From an uncultured Aquimarina sp. (GTDB taxonomy: Bacteria > Bacteroidota > Bacteroidia > Flavobacteriales > Flavobacteriaceae), in NCBI GenBank assembly GCA_947500845.1, contig CANMTP010000001.1, positions 496,001 to 560,000 of the forward strand: a DNA stretch of 64,000 nucleotides, given 5' to 3'. Numbering within the stretch: the first letter of the stretch is position 1; each line of letters opens with the position of its first letter. The position numbers were made by a program, and so were the translations under genes. The notes beneath the pieces were generated by a model that had not been told where the DNA came from, did no database searches, and saw nothing but the letters and a program-made list of their open reading frames with translations. Below are positions 7,962 through 17,142 of this stretch, piece after piece.

Positions 7962-10403
7962 TCAATTAGTTCCTTGTTGTTTAGGACTCTTCTTATTTTT
8001 GACATATTTTTCTAACCATTGATCCTGCTCCCATAGCAAATGAAGAATCGACTCTTTGGCTCTATACCCATGGCTTTCTTTGGGCAGTATAACTAATCTA
8101 GTCGTTGCTCCCAACCCTTTTAGGGCATTAAAGTATCGTTCACTTTGCAAGGGATATGTTCCCGAATTATTATCAGCCTGACCATGAATCAATAATAAAG
8201 GAGTCTTCATCTTATCTGAATGCATAAAAGGGGACATATTGTAATACACCTCTGGAGCTTCCCAGTAACTCCTTTCTTCGCTTTGGAAACCAAAAGGAGT
8301 AAGAGTTCTATTGTAAGCCCCGCTTCTGGCAATACCTGCAGCAAACAAATTAGAATGCGATAGCAAATTAGCGGTCATAAATGCTCCATACGAGTGGCCT
8401 CCAACAGCTACTCTATCTCGATCAATATATCCTAATGAATCTACTGCATCTATAGCGGCCTTACCATTTGCGACTAATTGTTTTCTAAAAGAATCATTAG
8501 GTTCTTCATCACCTTCCCCAACAATAGGGAAAGATGCACCATCTAATACAACATAACCTCTTGTAACCCAATATAGCATAGAACCCCAAAAAGGATAAGT
8601 AAACTCATTTGGGTTCGAGGTAGATTGTGAAGCGCTACTTTTATCCTTAAATTCTCTTGGGTATGCCCATAGAATCATGGGTATTTTTTCTTTTTTAGTT
8701 TCATCATATCCAACGGGCAGATAAAGAGTTCCTGATAATTCTAATCCATCATCTCTTTTATATTTGATTACTTCTTTGTGAACATTTTGTAGACTTGCAA
8801 AAGGGTTCTCAAAAGACGTTATTTGAGTAAGTTCATTTTCTTTATTAATATTGCGAATATAATAATTGGGGTATTCATTGGGAGATTCTATTCTTACCAA
8901 AAACTCTCCTTTTTTTAAATCAATTGCCGTATAAATATTCTCTACTTTATCAGTATATTTTGATTCATATACGCGAGAGGAGGTATTGGATTTTAAACTG
9001 AATTTATCTATAAATGGGAATTGGCCTTCCTTGGTATAACCATCTCCAATCATATAAATATTATTATTTTCGATATTAATCACAGAATATCCGTACGTGT
9101 TCTTTATGGTAACTGGCCTTCCTGGATCGCTATATCTGTCTTGATAATTTCGATCGTGAATTATGTTTGGTTTTTGACCAGGTTTTGATGGATTAAAAAT
9201 ATAAGTTTTAGTGTTTCGGGTATTCCACCAATAATCATAGGCAACGGCCACTTCCTCATTGGTCCATTGGATACCTCCAAAACGATTGATCATTTTTAAA
9301 ATAGACTTTGGACTTCCTGTAAATGGGGCTTCAAGCTGAAACACTTCATCTCGATATTCAACTTCAACTTCGGGATCGCCTTTATCCAAAGCTTCTGTCC
9401 AAACTAACGTGGCCGATCGATCCGAACGCCATGTCATAGATCTTTTTCCGGTGCGTGTTGCCATAAATCCTTTTGGAAGTACTTCTGTAAGAGGTACCTT
9501 GTTTACAGTTCTAACGATTTCGCCAGAATGTTTATACAGTTTGGTTTCTTGCGGAAAACGTCTGTAAGGTACTATGTACGAAAACGGTTTTTGAATTTCG
9601 GTAGCAATAACATATTTCCCATCTGGTGAAAATGAAAAATTACTGTACATTGCGGCTGGAGCCCAATTTTCCGTTTTTCCATCTAGGGTAACTTTTTTAA
9701 TTTCAGAAATTGCTAACTGTTCAAAATTATATTCATCATTTGGATTTTTCAATAGATCTTGATAAGTCCTATTTTGAGCTTTTTTTCCATCACTTATAGT
9801 AATTGTAGGTCCTACCGGAATAGCTTTTTGAGCATCAATAAGAGATTTTCGAGTACTTGGTATAAACTTCACCAATAAGGCCGAGTTATCTCTAAACCAT
9901 TTAAAGGGGCTTTGCATGTTTGCATTAATAAAACCATCAGTGATTTTTGTCGCTTTCGCTTCTGAAATATTCAAAATCCAAAGTTCAACTCCACCTACGG
10001 TGGTATTGGTAAATGCAGCTTTACTCTGATCCGGAGACCAAACGAAATTTGTTATTCTTGGATTTTTAGGAAGTCCTGTAACTTGTTTTGCTTCTTTATC
10101 CAAAGTTTTTTTAACTTTTACATCGTTAAAATAATTAGCTCTACTAGAAATATTTGTTTTGGGATTAATTCGTAATCCGGCTAATCGCATTTCTTTTTCT
10201 GATAATTCTGAAATTGTTTTGTAACTATCTCTGTACAAGAATACAAGATTTGCTCCTTTTGAATCTACTCTTACTGAAGGAGCTAACTTAACATCTACAA
10301 GGTCTAAAATTTCTTTTGGAGGTTTTTGATATTCGAGTTTTTCTTGAGCATTACAGACAGACATAATCAAGAATAGCAAAAAAGTTGATTTGATGAATTG
10401 CAT
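7962..10403 (-). CDS. S9 family prolyl oligopeptidase-like serine peptidase
   Basis: 813 residues with a signal peptide (MQFIKSTFLLFLIMSVCNAQ). The middle is a beta-propeller-like region (about 90-520), followed by an alpha/beta hydrolase domain from about 560. The nucleophile elbow is GGHSYGAF, the acid is in LLIHGQADNNSG, and the histidine is in LPKESHGYRAKES. The long form with this order resembles the glutamyl/prolyl oligopeptidase branch seen in Bacteroidetes and in plastid CGEP, which degrades short peptides. It is exported, so it probably acts in the periplasm. It shares a terminator with the convergent kinase gene. Confidence 0.9.
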   Translation of the reverse strand: MQFIKSTFLLFLIMSVCNAQEKLEYQKPPKEILDLVDVKLAPSVRVDSKGANLVFLYRDSYKTISELSEKEMRLAGLRINPKTNISSRANYFNDVKVKKTLDKEAKQVTGLPKNPRITNFVWSPDQSKAAFTNTTVGGVELWILNISEAKATKITDGFINANMQSPFKWFRDNSALLVKFIPSTRKSLIDAQKAIPVGPTITISDGKKAQNRTYQDLLKNPNDEYNFEQLAISEIKKVTLDGKTENWAPAAMYSNFSFSPDGKYVIATEIQKPFSYIVPYRRFPQETKLYKHSGEIVRTVNKVPLTEVLPKGFMATRTGKRSMTWRSDRSATLVWTEALDKGDPEVEVEYRDEVFQLEAPFTGSPKSILKMINRFGGIQWTNEEVAVAYDYWWNTRNTKTYIFNPSKPGQKPNIIHDRNYQDRYSDPGRPVTIKNTYGYSVINIENNNIYMIGDGYTKEGQFPFIDKFSLKSNTSSRVYESKYTDKVENIYTAIDLKKGEFLVRIESPNEYPNYYIRNINKENELTQITSFENPFASLQNVHKEVIKYKRDDGLELSGTLYLPVGYDETKKEKIPMILWAYPREFKDKSSASQSTSNPNEFTYPFWGSMLYWVTRGYVVLDGASFPIVGEGDEEPNDSFRKQLVANGKAAIDAVDSLGYIDRDRVAVGGHSYGAFMTANLLSHSNLFAAGIARSGAYNRTLTPFGFQSEERSYWEAPEVYYNMSPFMHSDKMKTPLLLIHGQADNNSGTYPLQSERYFNALKGLGATTRLVILPKESHGYRAKESILHLLWEQDQWLEKYVKNKKSPKQQGTN

Positions 10404-10475
10404 AGTGAAATGATTTAAAGATAATTGTTACAAGTTTTTAAATAAATATCAAGAAATATAGAATTTATCAATTCT

Positions 10476-11363
10476 TTAACATGATATACCGATTTTGTGT
10501 AAAAATTGATTAACTTTTTCAATTACACTTTGCGGATTTTCCTTGTGCGGACTATGACCAACATTTTTGAGTATTAAAGAGTTAGACTCTCCTGTGGTAT
10601 TTTTAACAATGGAATAGACTTGTTCCAGAGTGCCATACTCGTCATTTTCTCCCTGAATAATAAGAGACGGGCATTTTATTTTAGGAAGATATTTCTCGAT
10701 GTTCCATGATTTATAAGAAGTAGAAAGCCAGGTTTCTGTCCACATTTTAAAAACAGCGTCTGTCTTTTCACCATGATATTTAAATAGTCGCTCTTTTAAA
10801 TTTGTATTTTTAAACAATCGTACTGCCTCTTTGATTCCTTTGATTGTCTCTTTTTCAACAAACACATGAGCTCCTTCAGTGATAATACCAGTTATTTTTT
10901 CTGGGAATAGAGCAGCTGCCAACAAAGCTATACTACCACCATCACTATGACCAAATAAAACTACTCTAGAAAGGCTTAATTGATCCAGAATTTTTCCTAA
11001 GATCATAGCTTCCGTAAGAAGATAGTCATTATTTCTTTGAATAACCGTAAAAGGAGAGGATTTTCCATACCCATGTCTATCGTAAGAAAGTACGTTACAG
11101 TTACAAATTGATTCTATACTCTTTGGGAAATCCCTCCAAAGTTCTACACATCCCAGAGAGTCATGTAAGAAAATGATCGTAGTTTTATCTGGAGGTAAGG
11201 AATTAGTTTCTCTAGAAAAATGCAGTGTATATTTGTCAATTATTAAATTCAAAAAATGTAAGCTTTTGTAATTAAAAAGTGATAAAAGTAAGCCAAAGTC
11301 TATACAAAATGCATATTTTGCGTAACGAAATTGTAACAAACGTTTCTTTTTAGAGTTTAGCAT
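10476..11363 (-). CDS. Alpha/beta hydrolase
   Basis: 295 residues from the ATG at 11363 (MLNSKKKRLL). An upstream ATG at 11399 would overlap the divergent M61 gene by 13 bases and adds only unconserved-looking residues. The hydrolase core begins about 40 residues in, with oxyanion region IIFLHDSLGC. The elbow is LFGHSDGGS, the acid is in IIQGENDEYG, and the histidine is in VGHSPHKENP. All catalytic residues are present. The substrate is unknown. The N-terminal 40 residues contain no alternative methionine, so the true start could be 11363 or a non-ATG codon further in (TTG near 11252). Confidence 0.8.
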   Translation of the reverse strand: MLNSKKKRLLQFRYAKYAFCIDFGLLLSLFNYKSLHFLNLIIDKYTLHFSRETNSLPPDKTTIIFLHDSLGCVELWRDFPKSIESICNCNVLSYDRHGYGKSSPFTVIQRNNDYLLTEAMILGKILDQLSLSRVVLFGHSDGGSIALLAAALFPEKITGIITEGAHVFVEKETIKGIKEAVRLFKNTNLKERLFKYHGEKTDAVFKMWTETWLSTSYKSWNIEKYLPKIKCPSLIIQGENDEYGTLEQVYSIVKNTTGESNSLILKNVGHSPHKENPQSVIEKVNQFLHKIGISC

Positions 11364-11386
11364 AAGTAAATATAGATTTAGATCAA

Positions 11387-13264
11387 ATGAAAAATACATT
11401 AGCCAGGATTTCTATTGGTTTATTGTTGGTAGGATGTGGAGTACAGAATCCTTCAAATGATAATTCGACCAATGTTCCTGTAGCAACAGTTATGGATTTA
11501 ACCCAAACAGCAGATGATAAAGTGCCTGTTACCATTAATCCCGGACGATTTGTACAAGACACAGTAAAATATTATCTACCAAAAGTGGTTCAGGGGACTT
11601 ATTCAGTTAGCAATTTTGGAAAATATGTAGATGATTTTAAGGCTTTTGACTATGAAGGAAATGAAATCAATACAGAAAGTCTCGATGACAATACTTGGTT
11701 AATAGCCAATGCAAAGCAACTCGATAAAATTGAGTATAAAGTAAATGATACCTACGATATTGAAAATGTAACGGTTGGCGCTCCTTTTTCTCCTTCAGGC
11801 ACCAACATAGAGCCTGATAATTTCGTGCTCAATCTTCACGGTTTTATAGGTTATTTTGATGTTTTGAAAAATAATCAATATTCGTTAGAAATTAAGGCGC
11901 CTACTACAATGAAAAGAACTTCTGCTTTGCAAAAAATAGGTTCTGAGGTCAGCGAAGATGGATCAAATACAATTGATAAATATTTTGCGACTCGCTATTT
12001 TGAAATTACTGATAATCCTATGATGTATGGTAATCTGGATATCGAAGAATTTCAAGTCGGAGATATAAAAATTGTACTAAGTGTTTATTCTCCTAACAAA
12101 GTACATACAGCTTCAAAAATTAAAGAAACTGTATTTAAAATGATGAAAGCACAAAAAGCATATCTTGGCGATATTAATAGTACTCCTAGATATGATATTT
12201 ACTTATATTTAGCTTCTGGTGAACAAAATTCCCCCACTGGATTTGGGGCTCTAGAACATCATACTTCTACTGTTGTAGTACTGCCAGAACAGATTCCTGA
12301 TGATGCATTAGCTTCAGCAATGATCGATGTGGTATCTCACGAATTTTTTCATATAGTTACTCCACTTAGTGTACATTCTGAAGATGTGCATTACTTTGAT
12401 TATAATGCTCCAACGTTTTCTAAGCATTTATGGATGTATGAAGGAGTGACAGAATATTTCGCAACGCTTTTCCAGGTTAATCAGGGATTGATAGACGAGC
12501 AAGATTTTTTCCTTAAGATACAAGATAAAATCGAAAACGCTACAGCATATGATAATGCGATGAGTTTTACAGAGATGAGCGAAAATATTTTAGACACACC
12601 CTATGCGCCTAATTATGCCAACGTTTATGAAAAAGGAGCATTGATAGGTATGTGTATAGATATTTTGATGCGTGAGGCAAGTGATGGAAATAGAGGAATT
12701 TTGTCTTTGATGAAAGAATTATCTCTTAAGTATGGTGAAAACAAACCTTTTGATGATGATAAAATCATAGCAGAAATTACAGAGATGACATATCCTTCTG
12801 TGGGAAAATTCTTGAAAACCCATGTTGAAGGGATTACTCCAATCAACTATCAAGAGTTTTTTAATAAAGTAGGATTAGAGATCAAAACACAGAAAATAGA
12901 AACAAACTATGTCCAGAATGGAAGGGAATTGATTTTTGCAGGAAATATGGCTGCAGGTACCATATTTTTTACCGAGCAGGTCGAAGATAATAGCTTTTGG
13001 GCGGATAACGGAGTGAAAGCTAATGACGATGTTATTGAGCTTAACGGTACTAAAGTAACCATTCAAAATGTAAATAAGGTTCTTGGTACCACTCTAGAAT
13101 GGGAGGAAGGTGATGACTTAGAAATTAAGTTAAATAGAGACGGAGAGGATGTGGTGATAAAAACTAAAGTTACAAAGTCTTATACAACAGGGAAAAAACT
13201 CACAACAGTCGAAAATCCTACTACAAAGCAGTTGGAATTGAGAAATGCCTGGCTGAAAGGTTAA
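11387..13264 (+). CDS. M61 family metallopeptidase with PDZ domain, lipoprotein
   Basis: 625 residues. The N-terminus is a lipoprotein signal (ARISIGLLLVGCGVQ, lipid-modified Cys near residue 18). A beta-rich N-terminal domain is followed by the gluzincin core: zinc motif VSHEFFHIVTP around residue 320 and the third ligand in MYEGVTEYFA. A C-terminal PDZ domain (about 500-590, AGTIFFTEQVEDNSFWADNG, then GVKANDDVIELNG) completes the M61 architecture. M61 glycyl aminopeptidases trim peptides; this copy should be anchored in the cell envelope. It lies 23 bases from the divergent hydrolase start, so any promoter must sit inside the other gene's 5' end. Confidence 0.9.
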   Translation: MKNTLARISIGLLLVGCGVQNPSNDNSTNVPVATVMDLTQTADDKVPVTINPGRFVQDTVKYYLPKVVQGTYSVSNFGKYVDDFKAFDYEGNEINTESLDDNTWLIANAKQLDKIEYKVNDTYDIENVTVGAPFSPSGTNIEPDNFVLNLHGFIGYFDVLKNNQYSLEIKAPTTMKRTSALQKIGSEVSEDGSNTIDKYFATRYFEITDNPMMYGNLDIEEFQVGDIKIVLSVYSPNKVHTASKIKETVFKMMKAQKAYLGDINSTPRYDIYLYLASGEQNSPTGFGALEHHTSTVVVLPEQIPDDALASAMIDVVSHEFFHIVTPLSVHSEDVHYFDYNAPTFSKHLWMYEGVTEYFATLFQVNQGLIDEQDFFLKIQDKIENATAYDNAMSFTEMSENILDTPYAPNYANVYEKGALIGMCIDILMREASDGNRGILSLMKELSLKYGENKPFDDDKIIAEITEMTYPSVGKFLKTHVEGITPINYQEFFNKVGLEIKTQKIETNYVQNGRELIFAGNMAAGTIFFTEQVEDNSFWADNGVKANDDVIELNGTKVTIQNVNKVLGTTLEWEEGDDLEIKLNRDGEDVVIKTKVTKSYTTGKKLTTVENPTTKQLELRNAWLKG

Positions 13265-13284
13265 GCTTTTGTTTGAAAAATCAA

Positions 13285-14076
13285 TTATCTGTAGGGAATA
13301 GTATTGAGAATATATTGTATAGCTTCAATTCGGGCTTTGGTTTTTCGATCTGCTTCAATGACGATCCATGGCGACAGTTCTGTATTCGTATGCTCAAACA
13401 TTTTGACTTTATACTTTGTATACTCATCCCAGAGTTCTTGCGCACGCTCATCAACAGGAGTCATTTTCCATTTTTTAAGAGGACTAGTTTTGATATCGTT
13501 AAACCGCAATTCTTGCTCTTCTTTTGTGATAGAGAAATATAACTTGATCAAATGAGTATTCGATTCCAGAATCATTCTTTCAAATTCATTTACCTGCCCC
13601 ATAAACGTACGATATTGTTGTTCTGTACAAAATCCATTTACGGGTTCTACAACAGCACGATTGTACCAACTGCGGTCAAAAAGAACCATTTCACCGGGCT
13701 TTGGCAATTGGTTCACATACCGCTGAAAATACCACTGGCCTTGTTCTTCGCTGGTAGGTTTTGGTAAAGCTACTTTACGAAAATGTCTTGGATTAAGATG
13801 TGCCGTGAGTCTTCTTATAGCGCCTCCTTTTCCTGCAGCATCACGACCTTCGTAAAGAATGACAATTTTTTTGTTGTTTTCAATGTACCAGTTTTGAAGC
13901 TTTATAAGTTCTATTTGTAGCTCTCTTAACTTTAGTTCATATTTTGCCATTCGTAAAGCTTTAGAAATATCTGTCTTTTTATCATTAAACAGATACCTAA
14001 GCCCAATGGGTGAGTTTAATATCTGTAAATCTTCGTCGCTTATGTTCAGGATTTCTTTTTTTTTGGCTGTTGTCAT
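13285..14076 (-). CDS. ppk2: Polyphosphate kinase 2 (second of a tandem pair)
   Basis: 263 residues, single-domain PPK2. Walker A is ILYEGRDAAGKGGAIRRL, the Walker B/lid region is FDRSWYNRAVVEPVNGFC, and the lid helix is FSITKEEQELRF. PPK2 enzymes transfer phosphate between polyphosphate and nucleotides, usually making GTP or ATP from the diphosphates. It starts one base after the stop of the upstream paralogue (14078-14923) and is surely co-transcribed. The two proteins share these motifs almost word for word but differ clearly in their N-terminal 50 residues and C-terminal ends, so the duplication is not recent. Confidence 0.93.
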   Translation of the reverse strand: MTTAKKKEILNISDEDLQILNSPIGLRYLFNDKKTDISKALRMAKYELKLRELQIELIKLQNWYIENNKKIVILYEGRDAAGKGGAIRRLTAHLNPRHFRKVALPKPTSEEQGQWYFQRYVNQLPKPGEMVLFDRSWYNRAVVEPVNGFCTEQQYRTFMGQVNEFERMILESNTHLIKLYFSITKEEQELRFNDIKTSPLKKWKMTPVDERAQELWDEYTKYKVKMFEHTNTELSPWIVIEADRKTKARIEAIQYILNTIPYR

Positions 14077-14077
14077 A

Positions 14078-14923
14078 TTATATGTCTATTTGCTCTATGT
14101 ATCGGTGGTATCTTACTATAACATTTGGATCTGGTAACAGCGTAGTTTTAGCTTTTGATTTACCTATATAATCAAACATAGAGAGTACATATCTGATACT
14201 TTCCAAGCGAGCTGTTTTTTTATCATTTGTTTTAACAATAATCCAGGGGCTAAAAGTAGTATGGGTTTTAGAGAACATTTGTTCTTTGTATTTGGTGTAT
14301 TTATTCCATAGTTGCTGACCTTTCATGTCTACCGGACTAAATTTCCATTTTTTTAATGGATTTTGCATTCGGGAATCAAATCTCTTTTTCTGTTCTTCTT
14401 TTGATATCGAAAACCAGAATTTGATCACAATTGCTCCGTCTTCATATAACATGTGTTCAAACCCCGGAACCTGAACCATAAACTTATTGTACTGTCTTTT
14501 TGTGCAAAAACCCATAACGGGCTCTACAACTGCCCGGTTGTACCAACTGCGATCAAAAAACACTATTTCACCCGGATTAGGTAATTCTTTTATGTATCTT
14601 CTAAAATACCATTGTCCTTGTTCTTCTTCTGTCGGTTTAGAAAGTGCTACAATACGCATTGATCTGGGATTTAAGTGCTCGGTGAACCGTTTAATAGCCC
14701 CCCCTTTTCCAGCTGCATCTCTTCCTTCGAAAAGAATAGCCACCCTAAGCTTCTTTTTGGCAACCCATTGCTGTAGATTTACAAGCTCTGCTTGTAAGGC
14801 TCGAAGCTCATCTTCATATCTTAAGCTTCTTTGGATCTTAGAAATATCAATGTTTTTTTGATCTGCAATGTGAATTAATTGTTTTCTTTTTTTGATATGC
14901 GCCAGATCTTCGAGTGTGAACAT
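14078..14923 (-). CDS. ppk2: Polyphosphate kinase 2 (first of a tandem pair)
   Basis: 281 residues, single-domain PPK2 with Walker A ILFEGRDAAGKGGAIKRF, FDRSWYNRAVVEPVMGFC and the lid FSISKEEQKKRF. It has an 18-residue C-terminal extension relative to its neighbour (LPDPNVIVRYHRYIEQIDI). The substrate class (NDP or NMP) cannot be assigned from the motifs alone. It is the promoter-proximal gene of a two-gene operon; a near-consensus TACCTTTA element lies upstream on the minus strand around 14949-14956. No polyphosphate phosphatase or Ppk1 gene is nearby. Confidence 0.93.
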   Translation of the reverse strand: MFTLEDLAHIKKRKQLIHIADQKNIDISKIQRSLRYEDELRALQAELVNLQQWVAKKKLRVAILFEGRDAAGKGGAIKRFTEHLNPRSMRIVALSKPTEEEQGQWYFRRYIKELPNPGEIVFFDRSWYNRAVVEPVMGFCTKRQYNKFMVQVPGFEHMLYEDGAIVIKFWFSISKEEQKKRFDSRMQNPLKKWKFSPVDMKGQQLWNKYTKYKEQMFSKTHTTFSPWIIVKTNDKKTARLESIRYVLSMFDYIGKSKAKTTLLPDPNVIVRYHRYIEQIDI

Positions 14924-15102
14924 AGGGTGGACTATTGATTTATATGTATTAAAGGTAAAAATAAAATCGAGTATTTACCACTTTCAGAACAATTCTGTAG
15001 CTTGACTTAAGCGCTTTTAGATGATCAAAAGTTTCGTTGGGTTTTTCGATTAGTGTTTTGTAACAGGATAGATATCGTGTGTATTTCAAAATTCTAGCAT
15101 TT

Positions 15103-15336
15103 TTATATGAGGGTCAGACTTGCTAAAATAGATTTTTCTGTTCCGGTTAAGTTAAAAGTTGGAATGCCTAGAGATTCCAGAACTGTTTATATAGCAAGCA
15201 GAGTATCACAATATAATGGTGATCCAGCTCTACTCATATCAATTTCTTTAGGAAAAGGAGTTGCCTCATGACCAAACATCGTACAATAATCTACAAATCC
15301 GTCATGGAGATCTGCTATGGTTTCTATTATGTGTTG
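15103..15336 (-). pseudogene. Gene remnant with internal stop codon
   Basis: One minus-strand frame between the stop at 15337-15339 and the stop at 15103-15105 reads as protein-like sequence broken by a single stop at 15187-15189. The upstream piece includes IADLHDGFVDYCTMFGHEAT and PFPKEIDMSRAGSPLYCDTL. The downstream piece includes VLESLGIPTFNLTGTEKS. Composition and the continuity of frame across the stop suggest the C-terminal fragment of a decayed gene. There is no plausible start. The family is not recognised. The rest of 14924-15392 shows nothing else that I can support. Confidence 0.5.
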
Positions 15337-15392
15337 TTACAAAGCAATATGTTACCCTGATTTTTTTTATACTACGCAGATTTTACATCTTT

Positions 15393-15983
15393 TTATTTGA
15401 GATACTTTTTTATTAACATTTCAAACTCTGGGTTAGTGGGACCTATACGAGATTTACATAAAATTTCGCCATCTGGAGATATCATGACATATTTGGGCAG
15501 CCTAATTGAAAATGCGTATTCATTTTTCGAATTGGGTTTGGAATAAACTAGGTATGAAAAGGGTTGATTACGATCCATATTGTACCAATAATTATTTCCT
15601 TTCCAGTTTGCCCATAAAATATAGTCTTTCCAGTTCGAAAAATCATTATCAATTGAGATTGAGATAAATTCAACATTAGAATTTTTATATTTTTCAGCCA
15701 TTTTTTTGAAAAAAGGAGCTTCTTTTATGCAAGGGGAACACCATGTAGCCCAAAAATCAATTATTAATAATTTACCTTTAAAAGATTCGATTTCAATTTT
15801 TGAGCTATCTATTGCAATTATATCAGCGTTTGGACTTTGATTTCCTTCTAATACAATATTGATTTTTTCTTCGGTAGTAAGTGAAGAAGCTTTAGGGACT
15901 TCTTTTTGAGTTTTTTCAGAGTTGTTACAACCGTAAAAAACTAAAAAGGATATAATTAAAATTCTTAATTTCATCTTTGTCAA
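15393..15983 (-). CDS. TlpA-like thioredoxin-fold lipoprotein
   Basis: 196 residues. The N-terminus is a lipoprotein signal (LRILIISFLVFYGCNNSEKT). The thioredoxin-fold domain (about 55-196) carries the redox motif FWATWCSPCIKEAPFFKK, and the cis-Pro region is near RLPKYVMISPDG. TlpA/ResA-type proteins reduce or maintain thiols in the periplasm, often for cytochrome c maturation or oxidative stress. It is a lone gene between a gene remnant and a frameshifted lipocalin-like gene, in a patch with signs of decay, but its own frame is intact. Confidence 0.88.
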   Translation of the reverse strand: MTKMKLRILIISFLVFYGCNNSEKTQKEVPKASSLTTEEKINIVLEGNQSPNADIIAIDSSKIEIESFKGKLLIIDFWATWCSPCIKEAPFFKKMAEKYKNSNVEFISISIDNDFSNWKDYILWANWKGNNYWYNMDRNQPFSYLVYSKPNSKNEYAFSIRLPKYVMISPDGEILCKSRIGPTNPEFEMLIKKYLK

Positions 15984-16132
15984 ATTGGCTACAATGGTTT
16001 ATATAATCAGTTGCAAGAAAAGTACGAGAGTACTTATTGCCGTTCCTAAAGATAATTAATGCAAGTGAATTTCCGATAGGTAAATTCACTTGTACTGATT
16101 ATTAGGACATCGTGTTAGATGCTTGTTTAATT

Positions 16133-16628
16133 TTATTCTTCAACCCTAAGATACTTTTCAATGTTGAAATAATTTATATCTAGCTCTTCAATCTTCTCAA
16201 CCCCCTTAGTTATTAAGGTGTCTCCATCTATCAAATATTCAAATTCAAAACTGTTACCCTCCCATTCTCTTGCATTGAAATATTCAAGATGCTCTATATA
16301 CTTATTATCTTTTATAAAACACTTGCCTCCACCTGCTACAAATATTGCAGTACTATCATCTGTTCCCTTTTCTAAATCATGTCTTAGAAATGCAAAATGA
16401 GTCTTAGTGATAATTTTTATCATTTCTTGGTCATGAGTGTAATCTGTTACTAAAGTGTCCTTACCCTTTATAGTGGTACCTGATATTAGTTTCCAGGTTC
16501 CAGGTTCCTGTTATTGATGAGGGTTCGCTAGGTAACCTTTTATTATATCCTTGTTTTTTTACACAAGAATTACTACAAATTATCACTGTCATTAAAAGAT
16601 TTAATGTTACTAGCTTTTTTGTGTTCAT
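16133..16628 (-). pseudogene. Lipocalin-like lipoprotein gene broken by a 7-bp duplication
   Basis: The first part starts at an ATG complementary to 16626-16628: MNTKKLVTLNLLMTVIICSN then SC, a lipoprotein signal, running to SSITGTW. There the frame shifts. The second part continues in another frame as WKLISGTTIKGKDTLVTDYT and then runs into the intact tail (MIKIITKTHFAFLRHD...) to the stop at 16133. The shift coincides with a tandem repeat TTCCAGG at 16491-16497 and 16498-16504. Removing one copy restores a single 163-residue-scale frame through GTWKLISG, the usual start of Bacteroidetes lipocalin-like domains. The tail alone (16133-16423) would be called as a 96-residue hypothetical protein. 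Confidence 0.8.
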
Positions 16629-16703
16629 CTTTTCTGTTTTTCTTTCATTAAATTTTTTGATTTAGAGGTTTGTGTAAAGGTTACCTGCGATGGCGGTAGT
16701 GTT

Positions 16704-17099
16704 TTATACTTCTTCTACGAGCTGAATATTATTTCCGCAGGTATCATTAAAAACTGCAACTTTTACAGTCCCCATTTCAGTTGGCTTCATACTAAATTCT
16801 ACACCAAGTTTTGTTAATCGTTTATATTCTGTGTCAACATTTTGAACATCAAATTGGGTGTATGGAATTCCTGCATCCATCAATGCATCTTGATAGACTT
16901 TAGACGGTTCAAAATGATTAGGAGCGGGTTCTAATAATAATTCTGGCCCATCCTGTGCTTCTTTTGAAACTATGGTTACCCATCTATTACCACCTTCTAA
17001 TGGTACGTCCTTCTTCTTAATGAAGCCCAATTTTTCTGTATAAAATTTCAATGCTTTTTCTTGGTCTCGAACTGGAATGCTAATTAGTGTTACTTTCAT
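16704..17099 (-). CDS. VOC superfamily (glyoxalase-like) protein
   Basis: 131 residues with two betaalphabetabetabeta units: MKVTLISIPVRDQEKALKFY, the edge strand RWVTIVSKEAQDGPELLLEP, and a second unit ending GTVKVAVFNDTCGNNIQLVE. This is the glyoxalase/bleomycin-resistance/dioxygenase fold; the substrate is unknown. It lies 43 bases downstream of an AraC regulator on the same strand. In flavobacteria short AraC proteins and VOC proteins of this type are often paired, so the two probably form an operon. Its frame is intact although the regulator's is not. Confidence 0.87.
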   Translation of the reverse strand: MKVTLISIPVRDQEKALKFYTEKLGFIKKKDVPLEGGNRWVTIVSKEAQDGPELLLEPAPNHFEPSKVYQDALMDAGIPYTQFDVQNVDTEYKRLTKLGVEFSMKPTEMGTVKVAVFNDTCGNNIQLVEEV

Positions 17100-17142
17100 C
17101 TTTGTTTTATTTATACTATAAAGTTCAGAATTCCAAATCTAT

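Noticed and set aside
14487..14861. 124-codon plus-strand frame opposite ppk2
   Set aside because: It lies wholly inside the conserved ppk2 gene in antisense and has no family features; it is a shadow of that gene's codon use.
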